Counted from the stretch's first letter, positions 8,707-17,569 are shown. The stretch is DNA of 64,000 nucleotides from Oceanicola sp. 502str15 (GCF_024105635.1 NZ_WYDQ01000001.1:3100501-3164500), one strand, 5' to 3'. Translations and numbers: made by a program. Notes: generated by a model from the sequence alone, not told the origin.

Positions 8707-10175
8707 GGTCTGGCTCCTTCTTTCCAACAATCGCCCGGCACCCGCCAGACAGTCTGCGGCCTGCGCCGAAACGCGCCTTCGCCGGGGGCGATCGGCGCCA
8801 GTGCCACCGCCCCCTCGCAGGCCGGCGGCGCAGCGCTTCGGCTGACATAGAGCACATCGCCGGGGCTGCCGGCAAAGGCATGGCTCTGCACGTAGTGGTT
8901 CGGCGGGCGGCCCCGCTCGGGCCGGGCATAGGCCTCCAGCCCCATGATCTTGCCCGCCACGCTCCGGCCCCGGATGCGGTAGAACAGGTCGGCCAGCACA
9001 TCGCGGTCATCGGCCACCACGACCGTCACGCCCTCGGCCTCGGCCCGCGCCGCGATGGTCGCGCTCATCGCGATCCGCCCAAGGTAGCGCTCCATCAGCA
9101 GCGGCCCGTCGCCCAGTCGCAGCACGGGCGCAAAGACCGTGGCCAGCACCAGCACCACGGCAAACCCCGCGCCCAGCGCAAGGCTCGCCCCCATCGCCCA
9201 GCGGCCCCAGCCCCGCACCGTGATGACGGCGGCAATGGTGCCCGCGAGGTAGGCCGCCGCCGCCCAGTTGGCATAGGCCTTCGACAGCAGCGCCTGCCCG
9301 CAGACCAGCAGGAGGATCGGCAGGGCAAACCACAGCAGCATCGCGCTGCGCCTCTTCACCGCCGACCACAGCAGGCCCACCAGCAGCACCGGCCCGAACA
9401 CCACGAACTGGCTGCCCGCGAACTCCCCCAGCGCCGCCCAGTTCAACCTGGCCCTTGCGCCGGGGTCGCGCACCCAGTCGGCGTTGTCCATCGTGTGCTC
9501 AAGGGTCGAAAGCCCGTTCTGGATGTTCCAGATGATGTTTGGCGAAATCACCACCAGCAGCGCCCCCAGCGCCAGCCCCGCATCGCTCCAGCGCACCCTC
9601 GCGCCCGGCACGAACACCGCCGCCAGTCCCGCGCAAAGCACGTAGTAGAGCCCGGCGTATTTGCTCATCACCGCCAACCCCACCAGCGCGCCGGCCAGCA
9701 GCGCCGCCCCCCGGCTCTGCTCGCGGATCACCCGCACCCAGGCCCAGAGCGCGCCTGCAAGGAAGGGGAACATCACCGTGTCGGTGCTGATCAGAAAGCT
9801 GCCCACCGCCACCAGCGGCAAGGTGATATAGCTCGCCGCCACGAGGATCGCCGTGCGCCTGTCGGCCAGCTCGTTGGCCAGCCCGGCCAGCAGCAGCGCC
9901 GTCACGCCATGCAGCAGCACCGCAGGCGCCCGGAGCCAGAAGGCGCTGTCGCTCCCCGCCAGCTCGGTCACGGCGCGCAGCAGCCAGCCGATCATCGGCG
10001 GCTTTGAATAGTAGCCAAAGGCCAGCTCCTGCCCCCAGAGCCAGTATTGCGCCTCGTCCACAAACACCTCGGCCCGCGCCAGCGGCAGCAGCGCAAGGCG
10101 AAAGATCACCAGCGCCGCCACCACCGCAAAGGCAGTGCCGAACCAGGGGCGCTCAGGCTTCGCGCTTGCTGACAT
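8703..10175 (-). CDS. GT39-family membrane glycosyltransferase (ArnT/Rgt-like)
   Basis: A 490-residue polytopic membrane protein with about ten hydrophobic segments. The first periplasmic loop carries VDEAQYWLWGQEL, whose Asp-Glu pair is the conserved catalytic/metal motif of polyprenyl-phosphate-sugar-dependent GT-C transferases, followed by YYSKPPMIGW. Such enzymes move a sugar from a polyprenyl-phosphate carrier to lipid A or a glycan outside the inner membrane. The gene overlaps both neighbours and lies between the 4-epimerase and the LAB_N/GT2 pair, so a galacturonosyl transfer to LPS is a reasonable guess. The acceptor is unknown. Confidence 0.85.
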   Translation of the reverse strand: MSASAKPERPWFGTAFAVVAALVIFRLALLPLARAEVFVDEAQYWLWGQELAFGYYSKPPMIGWLLRAVTELAGSDSAFWLRAPAVLLHGVTALLLAGLANELADRRTAILVAASYITLPLVAVGSFLISTDTVMFPFLAGALWAWVRVIREQSRGAALLAGALVGLAVMSKYAGLYYVLCAGLAAVFVPGARVRWSDAGLALGALLVVISPNIIWNIQNGLSTLEHTMDNADWVRDPGARARLNWAALGEFAGSQFVVFGPVLLVGLLWSAVKRRSAMLLWFALPILLLVCGQALLSKAYANWAAAAYLAGTIAAVITVRGWGRWAMGASLALGAGFAVVLVLATVFAPVLRLGDGPLLMERYLGRIAMSATIAARAEAEGVTVVVADDRDVLADLFYRIRGRSVAGKIMGLEAYARPERGRPPNHYVQSHAFAGSPGDVLYVSRSAAPPACEGAVALAPIAPGEGAFRRRPQTVWRVPGDCWKEGARP

Positions 10176-10458
10176 GAATCAGGTAGAGATTGCGCAGGTA
10201 GATACCGAGCCCCATCGCCTGCCCCAGCACGAACACCGGGTCTTTCCGATAGAGCGCATAGGCCAGCAGGATCACCCCGCCGCCGATCGAGAAGTACCAG
10301 AAGGCCAGCGGCACCACCGAGGCCCGCGCCCGCTCGCTGGCGATCCACTGCACCAGAAACCGGGCGGTGAACATCAACTGCCCGCCCAGCCCGATGATGA
10401 CCCACCAGAATTCGACCCAGGTCTCGACATGGAGCACCGCAAAGAGCCACTCAAACAT
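10153..10458 (-). CDS. Small LAB_N membrane protein (lipid-A-disaccharide synthase N-terminal-like)
   Basis: A 101-residue membrane protein with three hydrophobic helices. The segment GQLMFTARFLVQWIASE and then VVPLAFWYFSIGGG are hallmarks of the LAB_N domain, named for a fused version on some LpxB proteins. Standalone copies next to a GT2 polyprenyl-phosphate glycosyltransferase are thought to help present or flip the lipid-linked sugar. The gene overlaps the GT2 stop region by 8 bp and the GT39 start by 23 bp, so the three are one transcription unit. Confidence 0.85.
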   Translation of the reverse strand: MFEWLFAVLHVETWVEFWWVIIGLGGQLMFTARFLVQWIASERARASVVPLAFWYFSIGGGVILLAYALYRKDPVFVLGQAMGLGIYLRNLYLIHVSKREA

Positions 10459-11185
10459 CGGGCGTCACCTCGGTCGGCGCCTCGGTCTTCCGCCGCCGGA
10501 TCAGCCAGGCCACGCCGATCAGGTCGTAAATCCCCACGAGGGCGCGGCCAAGGTTGTTGTACTTGCTCTTGCCCGCCGCGCGTTCGGCATGGGTCACATC
10601 CACATGCGCCACCTCCCAGCCGTCCCGCCGCATCAGCGCGGGCAGGTAGCGGTGCATGTGGTTGAAGAAAGGCAAACCAAGAAAGGCATCCCGCCGAAAG
10701 CCCTTGAGCCCGCAGCCGGTGTCGCGCGTGCCGTCCTTCAGGATGCGGGCGCGCAGCCCATTGGCTGCCTTGCTCGCCCAGCGCTTGCTGGCGGTGTCCT
10801 GCCGGTCCACCCGCTGCCCGGCCACAAGGCCGAGCCTGCCCGTGGTGTCGGCCATCAGCGGGCCATAGAGGTTCGGCAGCTCCTCGGGCGGGTTCTGCCC
10901 GTCGCCGTCCAGGGTCACACAGATCGGGGCGCGGGCGGCCTTCACGCCCGAATGCACGGCGGCGCTCTGCCCGGCAGGCCTCGGGTGCTGCAACACCCGC
11001 ACGCGCCCATCGGCCCGCGCCAGCTTGAGCAGTTCCTCGCCGGTGCCATCGGTTGAGCCGTCATTCACGGCCACAACCTCGAAGGCAACATCCCCACAGG
11101 CCGCCACGATCCGCCCGATCAGCGGCGCGACGTTCTCCGCCTCGTTCATCATAGGGATCACCACCGAAACCTGCGGCGCGCTCAT
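10451..11185 (-). CDS. GT2 polyprenyl-phosphate glycosyltransferase (DPM/ArnC/RgtE-like)
   Basis: Likely attaches a sugar from a nucleotide donor to polyprenyl phosphate on the cytoplasmic face. The 244-residue protein opens with a GT-A fold: VSVVIPMMNEAENV at residues 6-19, VNDGSTDGT at 40-48 and the metal-binding TLDGDGQ (Asp93, Asp95). The RAAGKSKYN motif near the C terminus is typical of dolichol-phosphate-mannose-synthase-like enzymes. No C-terminal membrane pair is present; the next gene (LAB_N protein) may supply it. Starts 4 bp after the LacI gene's stop. Confidence 0.9.
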   Translation of the reverse strand: MSAPQVSVVIPMMNEAENVAPLIGRIVAACGDVAFEVVAVNDGSTDGTGEELLKLARADGRVRVLQHPRPAGQSAAVHSGVKAARAPICVTLDGDGQNPPEELPNLYGPLMADTTGRLGLVAGQRVDRQDTASKRWASKAANGLRARILKDGTRDTGCGLKGFRRDAFLGLPFFNHMHRYLPALMRRDGWEVAHVDVTHAERAAGKSKYNNLGRALVGIYDLIGVAWLIRRRKTEAPTEVTPDV

Positions 11186-11189
11186 GTCC

Positions 11190-12242
11190 TCAGCCCCGCT
11201 TCAGCGTGTCGCCCAGCGCCAGCACCGGCTCGAGCTCCGTCACCGTGCCGCCGCCCTCACCCGCCAGATCGCCGCTCGCCGTGCGCTCGGCAATGATCTT
11301 GGCGGCCGCCTCACCGATCTCGCGGCGGCAGGCGTCCATTGTGGCCAGCTTCTGCGGGAAGGCGGCCAGCATCTCCAGCGCGTTGAACCCGGCAAGCCCC
11401 AGCTCGTTGGGAATGTCGATGCCCGAGGTCAGGCAATGCAGCATCCCGCCCGCACCGATCATGTCATTGGAATAATAGATGAAATCCAGCTCCGGGCTGC
11501 GCTTGAGCATGGTCGCCGTCATCTCCCGGCCCTTGGCAAGGCCCGAGCCGCCCGCATAAAACTCGCGGTCCCGCACCTCCAGCCCGGCACGGGCGAGGGC
11601 GGTGGTGAACCCCTCGAAGCGCTTCCGCGCCCGGTGGTCCAGCGGCATCTTGGTGCCCGCAAACCCGATGTTCCGATAGCCCGCGCCCGCGATCGCCTCG
11701 GCCATCATCCGCCCCGCGCGGCGGTGGGAAATTCCCACCATGGAATCGATCGGCTCGCCGTCCACATCCATGATCTCAACCACCGGGCAGCCCGCATTCG
11801 CCAGCATCGCGCGGGCCGCATCGGTGTGCTCCAGCCCGGCCACGATCACGCCGCTGGGCCGCCATGAGAGCATCTCGTACAGCACCTTCTCGGCGCGCTC
11901 GGGCTTGTAATGGGTCACGCCCACGACGGGCTGCAAATCGGTGTCATCCAGCACCGCGCCAATGCCCGTCAGCACCTCGGGGAAGACCATGTTGGAGAGC
12001 GACGGAATGACCACCGCCACAAGGTTCACCCGGCTGCTCGCCAACGCGCCGGCGATCTTGTTGGGCACGTATCCCAGCCGCTTGGCGGCCGCCAGCACCC
12101 GCTCCCGCGTGGCCTGGCTCACATCGCCCCGGTTGCGCAACACCCGGCTCACCGTCATTTCGCTGACGCCGCTGGCCTCCGAAACGTCCCTCAGGGTCAG
12201 CGGGCGGCGCGGCGGGATGGGCTTGGGGGCGTCCTGGTTCAA
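11190..12242 (-). CDS. LacI-family transcriptional regulator (GntR/gluconate-repressor type)
   Basis: A 350-residue DNA-binding protein. The N-terminal helix-turn-helix and hinge are clear (LTLRDVSEASGVSEMTVSRV at residues 15-34, RLGYVPN at 55-61), followed by a periplasmic-binding-protein-like sensor domain. The sequence is closest in style to gluconate repressors. Its stop lies only 4 bp before the GT2 gene of the lipid-decoration operon, yet such regulators usually control sugar catabolism; the target is unknown. I saw no convincing palindromic operator in 12243-12345. Confidence 0.9.
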   Translation of the reverse strand: MNQDAPKPIPPRRPLTLRDVSEASGVSEMTVSRVLRNRGDVSQATRERVLAAAKRLGYVPNKIAGALASSRVNLVAVVIPSLSNMVFPEVLTGIGAVLDDTDLQPVVGVTHYKPERAEKVLYEMLSWRPSGVIVAGLEHTDAARAMLANAGCPVVEIMDVDGEPIDSMVGISHRRAGRMMAEAIAGAGYRNIGFAGTKMPLDHRARKRFEGFTTALARAGLEVRDREFYAGGSGLAKGREMTATMLKRSPELDFIYYSNDMIGAGGMLHCLTSGIDIPNELGLAGFNALEMLAAFPQKLATMDACRREIGEAAAKIIAERTASGDLAGEGGGTVTELEPVLALGDTLKRG

Positions 12243-12323
12243 CGGAGCGGGCCTTTCAACGGGTCTTTCTCCCCTGCTTACCGCCTTATTCCCGCCACTC
12301 CAAGCAGTTGCGGCAGGCTGTAG

Positions 12324-12340
12324 GGTGGGTGAAACCCACC
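12324..12340. repeat. Short inverted repeat GGTGGGT-N3-ACCCACC
   Basis: Seven-bp perfect arms with a 3-nt loop, just downstream of the Anbu stop. The same hairpin occurs at 26740-26756, again right after a minus-strand operon end, so it is probably a dispersed intergenic element serving as terminator or 3'-end stabiliser. Confidence 0.55.
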
Positions 12341-12345
12341 AGCCG

Positions 12346-13074
12346 TCAGATCTCGATATCCGGCAGGCTGTCGAGCGCGGCGGTCAGGGCCTCGCCCCAG
12401 CCGTTGCTGATGCGCTGGAAATCCGGGTCGCTCGCTTCGATCCGCTTCTGCATACCCTGCACCAGGCTGCCCTCCTCGTAGAACTGGAGGTCCAGCGGCA
12501 GGCCGACGGTCAGGTTGGCCTTCACGGTGGAATCGAAACTCACCATCAACAGCTTCACCGCCTCGGCAAAGGACATTTCCGGGCGGTAGGCCCGCACCAG
12601 GATCGGGCGGCCATACTTGGTTTCGCCAATCTGGAAGAACGGCGTGTCGTCGCCCGCCTCGATGAAGTTGCCTTCCGGGTAGATCAGGAACAGCCGTGGC
12701 GCGGAATCGGCAATCTGCCCGCCCAGAATGAGCGTGGCCCCGAAGGCGCTCGCCTGCTGCCCGGCCTGCTCATGCTCGGCAATCACGTCCTTCAGGACCT
12801 TCGCCACCATCCGCGCAACCTGAAACATGCTGGGCGCTTCCAACAGCGAGGGGCTGCGCTCGCCCGGCGCCTTGGTGCGCTCCTCGAGGATCGAAACCAC
12901 CGCCTGCGTCGTGGCAAGGTTGCCCGCGCTCATCAGCGTGATCACCCGGTCGCCCGGCTGCTCCCACGAGTGCATCTTCTTGAAAACACTGATGTTATCG
13001 ACACCCGCGTTGGTGCGCGTGTCCGACATGAACACGAGGCCGCGATCGAGCTTCATTCCGACGCAATAGGTCAT
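12346..13074 (-). CDS. Anbu proteasome-type peptidase
   Basis: A 242-residue Ntn hydrolase related to HslV and proteasome beta subunits. After removal of the initiator Met the N-terminal residue is Thr, the expected nucleophile; counting from it, Asp17 (MSDTRTN) and Lys32 line up with the catalytic Asp and Lys of the fold. The GNLATTQ segment is also typical. Anbu forms open-ring or lock-washer assemblies in other bacteria and its substrate is unknown. It is the last gene of an operon with ATP-grasp, alpha-E and transglutaminase genes; the gap to the transglutaminase stop is 1 bp. Confidence 0.92.
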   Translation of the reverse strand: MTYCVGMKLDRGLVFMSDTRTNAGVDNISVFKKMHSWEQPGDRVITLMSAGNLATTQAVVSILEERTKAPGERSPSLLEAPSMFQVARMVAKVLKDVIAEHEQAGQQASAFGATLILGGQIADSAPRLFLIYPEGNFIEAGDDTPFFQIGETKYGRPILVRAYRPEMSFAEAVKLLMVSFDSTVKANLTVGLPLDLQFYEEGSLVQGMQKRIEASDPDFQRISNGWGEALTAALDSLPDIEI

Positions 13075-13075
13075 T

Positions 13076-13894
13076 TTACTGTTCTTGGCTCTGGCTCATC
13101 TGTTGCGCAACCTCGATGGCAACGGAGAGAGACTCCTCCTCGCCGCCCGTGCGCGTACCAGTTACCGGTGCGGCACCGGCATAGTCCAGCCCTGTCGCAA
13201 CGCGAACATAGCGTGTGTCGGGAGACATGTCGTTGCTCACATCGAACCCGACCCAGCCCAGCGCCTCCACATGCACCTCGGCCCAGCCGTGCATGGCATC
13301 CTGGCTCACCGCGTCATCCAGCATCAGGTAACCCGACACATAGCGCGACGGATGGCCCAGATGGCGGGCGGCGGAGATGAACACATGGGTCTGGTCCGAG
13401 CACACGCCCTTGCCCGCATCCAGCACCTTCTCGGCGCTCCAGTCGGACTGCGAGGAGCCCGTCGTATAGACCACCGCCTTGCCCACCGCAGACATCAGCG
13501 TGTGCAACTGGTCCAGCCCGTCGCGGTCCGAAATGCTGCGCGCGAGTTCGCGCACCAGCGGGCCGGGCTTGGTCTGCGGGGTCTGCCGGTCGAACAGCCA
13601 CAGCGGCGTCAGGCTCTGATGCGGGCCGATCACGCCGTTGTTCTCCTCCACCTCCACCTCGCCCTCGCTGCGCAACAGCAGCTCGGTCTCGCCGGGGGAG
13701 ATGCTGACAAGCTCCACCGTGTTGCGGTGCTGGTCCTCGTATTGCAGCTCTTTCTTGCCGCCGATCACCGAGGTCTCCCAACTCAAAACCCGTTGGTTTC
13801 GATAGGATTTCGGCAGCTTGCGCATCTGCTGCAACCCGTAGCGCACAGGCTCCGAAAAGCTGTAGCGGGTTTCGTGTGCGATTTTCAGGCGCAT
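13076..13894 (-). CDS. Transglutaminase-like cysteine protease family protein (Anbu operon)
   Basis: A 272-residue cytoplasmic protein with an N-terminal bacterial-transglutaminase-like beta domain (about 1-100) and a papain-like core. The catalytic triad is visible: Cys165 in GKGVCSDQTH, His202 in AMHGWAEV and Asp218 in GFDVSND. Such proteins hydrolyse or ligate peptide or isopeptide bonds; the substrate is unknown. It is encoded between the alpha-E and Anbu genes with gaps of 9 bp and 1 bp. Two paralogous triads occur at 28833-32189 and 34587-35471. Confidence 0.9.
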   Translation of the reverse strand: MRLKIAHETRYSFSEPVRYGLQQMRKLPKSYRNQRVLSWETSVIGGKKELQYEDQHRNTVELVSISPGETELLLRSEGEVEVEENNGVIGPHQSLTPLWLFDRQTPQTKPGPLVRELARSISDRDGLDQLHTLMSAVGKAVVYTTGSSQSDWSAEKVLDAGKGVCSDQTHVFISAARHLGHPSRYVSGYLMLDDAVSQDAMHGWAEVHVEALGWVGFDVSNDMSPDTRYVRVATGLDYAGAAPVTGTRTGGEEESLSVAIEVAQQMSQSQEQ

Positions 13895-13903
13895 GCCGGG
13901 GGC

Positions 13904-14845
13904 CTATTCATAAAACCGGAAGTCCACTTCAATCTGACGACTGAGGTCTCCCAAGGCAACGATGATCTCCTGGATGAACTCGTGCAGCCCGGTGTCGAAG
14001 ATCTCGTCGATGCTGTGTTCCTTCAGTCGTTTGCCAAGCTGCACGGCCAAGTCGTGGCTGGTGGCGGTGGTGCCGTAGTCATGGGCCAGGTAGCTGAGAT
14101 TGTCCTGCAACTTCTTGGCGCAGAAGTAGAGCGAGCGGGGCATCCGCCCGTCGAGGATCAGGAAGGCCGCAATCTCCCGCGGGGTCGGGTTGTGGCCATA
14201 GACCATCCGAATGCCGCTCTCGCCGCTGACCGAGCGCAGGATGGTCTCCCACTGCACGTTGTCCAGCCGCGAGCCCACGGCGGCAGCGGCGGGCAGCAGC
14301 ACGTAGTATTTGACGTCGAGAATGCGCCCGGTGTTGTCGGCCCGCTCGAGGAAAGTGCCGATCCGGGCGAAATCGTAGATGTCGTTGCGCAGCAGCGTGC
14401 CATGGGTCGTGCCCCGCACCAGCGCGGTGCGCTGGCGGACGGCGCCCAGCACATGGGGCAGGTCGCGCTCGTTGACCTTGCGCTTCAGCACCTCCTTGAG
14501 GCGCATCCAGCACATGTTCATGGCTTCCCAGACCTCATCGGTCAGGGCGGTGCGCACCTGCCGGGCATTGCTGCGGGCCGCTTCCACCGCGCTCAGCACC
14601 GAGGAGGGGTTGTCGCGGTCGCGCAGCATCCAGTCGATGACCGCTTCCTTGGTCAGCTCGTCGTGCTTCTCGAAGTAGCCGAGATCCACCGAGGCCGTCT
14701 GCAACACGCTGGCCCATTCGTCGTCGTTATCTTGGTTCCGGGTCAGCGCAATGCGCTGGCCGGTCTCCACCATCCGGGTGATGTTCTCGGCGCGTTCAAG
14801 GTAACGATACATCCAGAACAGGCCGCCTGCGGTCTTTCCCAGCAT
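13904..14845 (-). CDS. Alpha-E domain protein
   Basis: A 313-residue all-alpha protein of the alpha-E family (DUF403). It begins MLGKTAGGLFWMYRYLERAE, the usual start of the family with the aromatic and ERAENI motif, and repeats a similar ERADNTGRI segment further on. No catalytic activity is established. The family nearly always sits next to circularly permuted ATP-grasp and transglutaminase genes and probably works with them. Here the ATP-grasp stop is 3 bp upstream of this ATG. Confidence 0.9.
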   Translation of the reverse strand: MLGKTAGGLFWMYRYLERAENITRMVETGQRIALTRNQDNDDEWASVLQTASVDLGYFEKHDELTKEAVIDWMLRDRDNPSSVLSAVEAARSNARQVRTALTDEVWEAMNMCWMRLKEVLKRKVNERDLPHVLGAVRQRTALVRGTTHGTLLRNDIYDFARIGTFLERADNTGRILDVKYYVLLPAAAAVGSRLDNVQWETILRSVSGESGIRMVYGHNPTPREIAAFLILDGRMPRSLYFCAKKLQDNLSYLAHDYGTTATSHDLAVQLGKRLKEHSIDEIFDTGLHEFIQEIIVALGDLSRQIEVDFRFYE

Positions 14846-14848
14846 CGC

Positions 14849-16267
14849 CTAGTCCTCCAGCACCCAGGTGTCCTTGGTGCCTCCGCCCTGGCTGGAGTTC
14901 ACCACCAGCGATCCCTTCTTCAGAGCCACCCGCGTCAGCCCGCCAGGGGTGATGTTCACCCCCTCCGGGCTCACCAGCACGAAGGGGCGCAGGTCCACAT
15001 GGCGCGGGGCAAGGCCCGCCTTGGTCAAGATCGGCACGGTCGACAGGCTGAGCGTCGGCTGGGCAATGTAGTTGCCCGGGCGCGACTCCAGCTTCTTGCG
15101 GAACTCCGCGATCTCCTTCTTGGAGGCGGTCGGCCCGATCAGCATCCCGTAGCCGCCCGAGCCATGCACTTCCTTGACGACCAGCTCGGGAAGGTTGTCG
15201 AGCACGTACTTCAGGCTCTCGGGGTCGTTGCAGCGCCAGGTCGGCACGTTCTGCAAGATCGCCTTCTCGCCGGTGTAGAACTCCACGATCTCGGGCATGT
15301 AGCTGTAGATCGCCTTGTCGTCGGCAATCCCGGTGCCCGGCGCATTGGCAATCGCCACGTTGCCGGCCCGGTAGACATCCATGATCCCCGGCACGCCCAG
15401 CGCGCTCTCGGGGTTGAAGCTGAGAGGGTCGATGAAGGCGTCGTCGATCCGGCGATAGATCACGTCGATCGGCTTGTAGCCCAGCGTCGTGCGCATCGCC
15501 ACGCGGCCATCCACAACCCGCAGGTCGGAGCCTTCCACCAGCTCCACGCCCATCTGGTCGGCCAGAAAGGCGTGCTCGAAATAGGCGCTGTTGTAGCTCC
15601 CCGGCGTCAGCACGGCCACGGTCGGCGTCTCTCCGGCGCAGGCCGGGGCGCAGGCCGAGAGCGAGCGCAGCAGCGAGCGCGGATACTGGCTCACCGGCTG
15701 CACCTTGGTCTGCGCAAACAGCTCGGGGAACATCTTGTACATGGTCTCGCGGTTTTCGAGCATGTAGCTCACACCACTCGGCGTGCGGGCGTTGTCCTCC
15801 AGCACGTAAAAGTCGTCATCCCCGGTGCGGACCAGGTCGATGCCGACAATATGGGTATAGACCCCGCCCGGCGGCGTGACGCCGATCATCTCGGGCAGGT
15901 AGGCCTCGTTGTTCTTGATCATCTCCACCGGCAGCCGCCCGGCCCGGACGATCTCCTGGCGGTGGTAGATATCGTGCAGGAAGGCGTTGATCGCACGCAC
16001 CCGCTGCTCGATCCCCCGGGTCAGCTTCTTCCATTCGGCGCCGCTGATGATTCTCGGCACGATGTCGAAGGGAATCAGCCGTTCCTCGGCGGCCGCCTGC
16101 CCGTAGACGTTGAAGGTGATGCCAGTGAGGCGGAAGACTTCTTCCGCTTCGCGTTGCTTGGCCCGCAGGCGCGCCGGGTCTTCGCCCTCGAACCACTGAC
16201 CGAATTGGGAGTAGGGCGACCTCAGCCGCTCTTCCTTCCCCCACATCTCATCGAATGTTGTTGTCAT
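14849..16267 (-). CDS. Circularly permuted type-2 ATP-grasp protein
   Basis: A 472-residue predicted ATP-dependent carboxylate-amine ligase. Segments typical of the family are the DEMWG start, the FYVLEDNARTPSGVSYMLENR region in the middle, the VVKEVHGSGGYGMLIGP nucleotide-binding loop and the final GGGTKDTWVLED. The family is predicted to form peptide-like amide bonds; substrates are unknown. First gene of the four-gene Anbu operon, 81 bp downstream of the M20 gene on the same strand. A fused homologue is encoded at 32186-34582. Confidence 0.92.
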   Translation of the reverse strand: MTTTFDEMWGKEERLRSPYSQFGQWFEGEDPARLRAKQREAEEVFRLTGITFNVYGQAAAEERLIPFDIVPRIISGAEWKKLTRGIEQRVRAINAFLHDIYHRQEIVRAGRLPVEMIKNNEAYLPEMIGVTPPGGVYTHIVGIDLVRTGDDDFYVLEDNARTPSGVSYMLENRETMYKMFPELFAQTKVQPVSQYPRSLLRSLSACAPACAGETPTVAVLTPGSYNSAYFEHAFLADQMGVELVEGSDLRVVDGRVAMRTTLGYKPIDVIYRRIDDAFIDPLSFNPESALGVPGIMDVYRAGNVAIANAPGTGIADDKAIYSYMPEIVEFYTGEKAILQNVPTWRCNDPESLKYVLDNLPELVVKEVHGSGGYGMLIGPTASKKEIAEFRKKLESRPGNYIAQPTLSLSTVPILTKAGLAPRHVDLRPFVLVSPEGVNITPGGLTRVALKKGSLVVNSSQGGGTKDTWVLED

Positions 16268-16348
16268 TGGGACGATTATCCACGTCCCAGAAGGCTTTAC
16301 AAAGCGAAATGACGCAAACGCAGGTATCGCGCGGAAATTGCCCGATTT

Positions 16349-17569
16349 TTAGGCATCGGCAACGCGGCGTAAGGTCTCCGCAATGGCGGAAACCCCCGCG
16401 CCAAGGTCCGCCGGGGCGGCAAATTCGTCCGGTCGGTGGCTAACTCCACCCCGGCACCGCACGAAAAGCATCGAGATTGGGCAGAGGTCCGCGATGGCGC
16501 TCGCGTCATGAGTCGCACCCGAGGTCAGCTCCATCCCCCTGCCGCCACCGGCCTTCACCGCCTGCACCAGCGCCGCCCTCAGCGCGGTGTCGCAGGGCGC
16601 GGCGGGCTGCGCGTAGGTGCGCCGCGCTTCCAGCTTCAGGCCCATCTCGGCGGCCACGAGGCTGGCAAAGGCGGCAATCGCCTCGCCCGCCTCCTCCCGT
16701 GTCGTGTCATCCTCGCAGCGCAGCTCCACCGGCATCCGCACCTCGCCCGGCACTGCGTTCACCGCGCCGGGCCGTACGTCGACCTGCCCCACCGTGGCCC
16801 GCAGCCCCGGCGTCGCCTGCGCCAGCCGGTTCACCTCGGAAATCACCCGCGCCGCGCCCACCAGCGCATCCTTGCGCGCCGCCATCGGCACCGTGCCCGC
16901 ATGGCCGGTTTCCCCGACAAGGCGCAGCGCGTGCCGCTCGATCCCGCAGATCCCGGTCACAACGCCCAGCGCCTCGCCTTCGGCCTCCAGCACCGGCCCC
17001 TGCTCGATATGCGCCTCAAGGTAGCCCAGCGCGCTGCCCCGCTCCCGCGCCAGCGCCGGTATCCCCTCGGGATCGCAGCCAAAGCCTTCGAGGGCGGCTC
17101 GCAAGCTCACGCCGTCGCGGTCCACCATGTCGAGCACCGCAATATCCACCGTGCCCGCCACCGCCCGACTTCCCACCAGCGCCGTCGGAAAGCGCACGCC
17201 CTCCTCATCTGCGAAGGCAAGGATCTCCACCGCGAAGGGCAGCGCCACCCCCTCCTCGGCCAGCTTCTGCATCGCCAGCACCGGCAGCACCACGCCCGCG
17301 ATCCCGTCAAACGCACCGCCCTGAGGCACCGAATCCTGATGGCTCCCCATATAGAAGGTGCCCGCCCCGCCGCCCTCGGCCCGGCCCACCAGCGTGGCCG
17401 CCGCGTCGAGATGCACCGCCAGCCCGGCGCCCTGCATCAGCTCTGTCAGGTAATCCACCGCCGCCAGATGGTGCGGCCCGTAGGGCAGGCGCGTCACCCC
17501 CGGCCCCTCGGCGCTGAACGCCGCCAGCGCCTCCAGATGCCCCGCCGCCCTTGCGCCCCAGTCGCTCAC
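16349..17569 (-). CDS. M20-family amidohydrolase (allantoate/N-carbamoyl-amino-acid type)
   Basis: A 406-residue zinc-dependent amidase of the hydantoinase/carbamoylase group. Metal-ligand regions are visible: GSHQDSVPQGGAFDG (His and Asp), FADEEGVRFP (catalytic and ligand Glu), AHIEQGP (His) and a C-terminal GVSHRPDEF (His). I chose a GTG start at 17569 because it overlaps the DUF1028 stop as GTGA and gives a family-length protein; the open frame further upstream is only the shadow of DUF1028. Likely cleaves an N-carbamoyl or N-acyl amino compound imported by the adjacent peptide transporter. The exact substrate is not readable. Confidence 0.88.
   Translation of the reverse strand: MSDWGARAAGHLEALAAFSAEGPGVTRLPYGPHHLAAVDYLTELMQGAGLAVHLDAAATLVGRAEGGGAGTFYMGSHQDSVPQGGAFDGIAGVVLPVLAMQKLAEEGVALPFAVEILAFADEEGVRFPTALVGSRAVAGTVDIAVLDMVDRDGVSLRAALEGFGCDPEGIPALARERGSALGYLEAHIEQGPVLEAEGEALGVVTGICGIERHALRLVGETGHAGTVPMAARKDALVGAARVISEVNRLAQATPGLRATVGQVDVRPGAVNAVPGEVRMPVELRCEDDTTREEAGEAIAAFASLVAAEMGLKLEARRTYAQPAAPCDTALRAALVQAVKAGGGRGMELTSGATHDASAIADLCPISMLFVRCRGGVSHRPDEFAAPADLGAGVSAIAETLRRVADA

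Noticed and set aside
13085..16312. Open frame of 1075 codons on the plus strand
   Set aside because: Antisense to the whole Anbu-transglutaminase-alpha-E-ATP-grasp operon; rich in Arg, His, Gly and Ala, without a family pattern.
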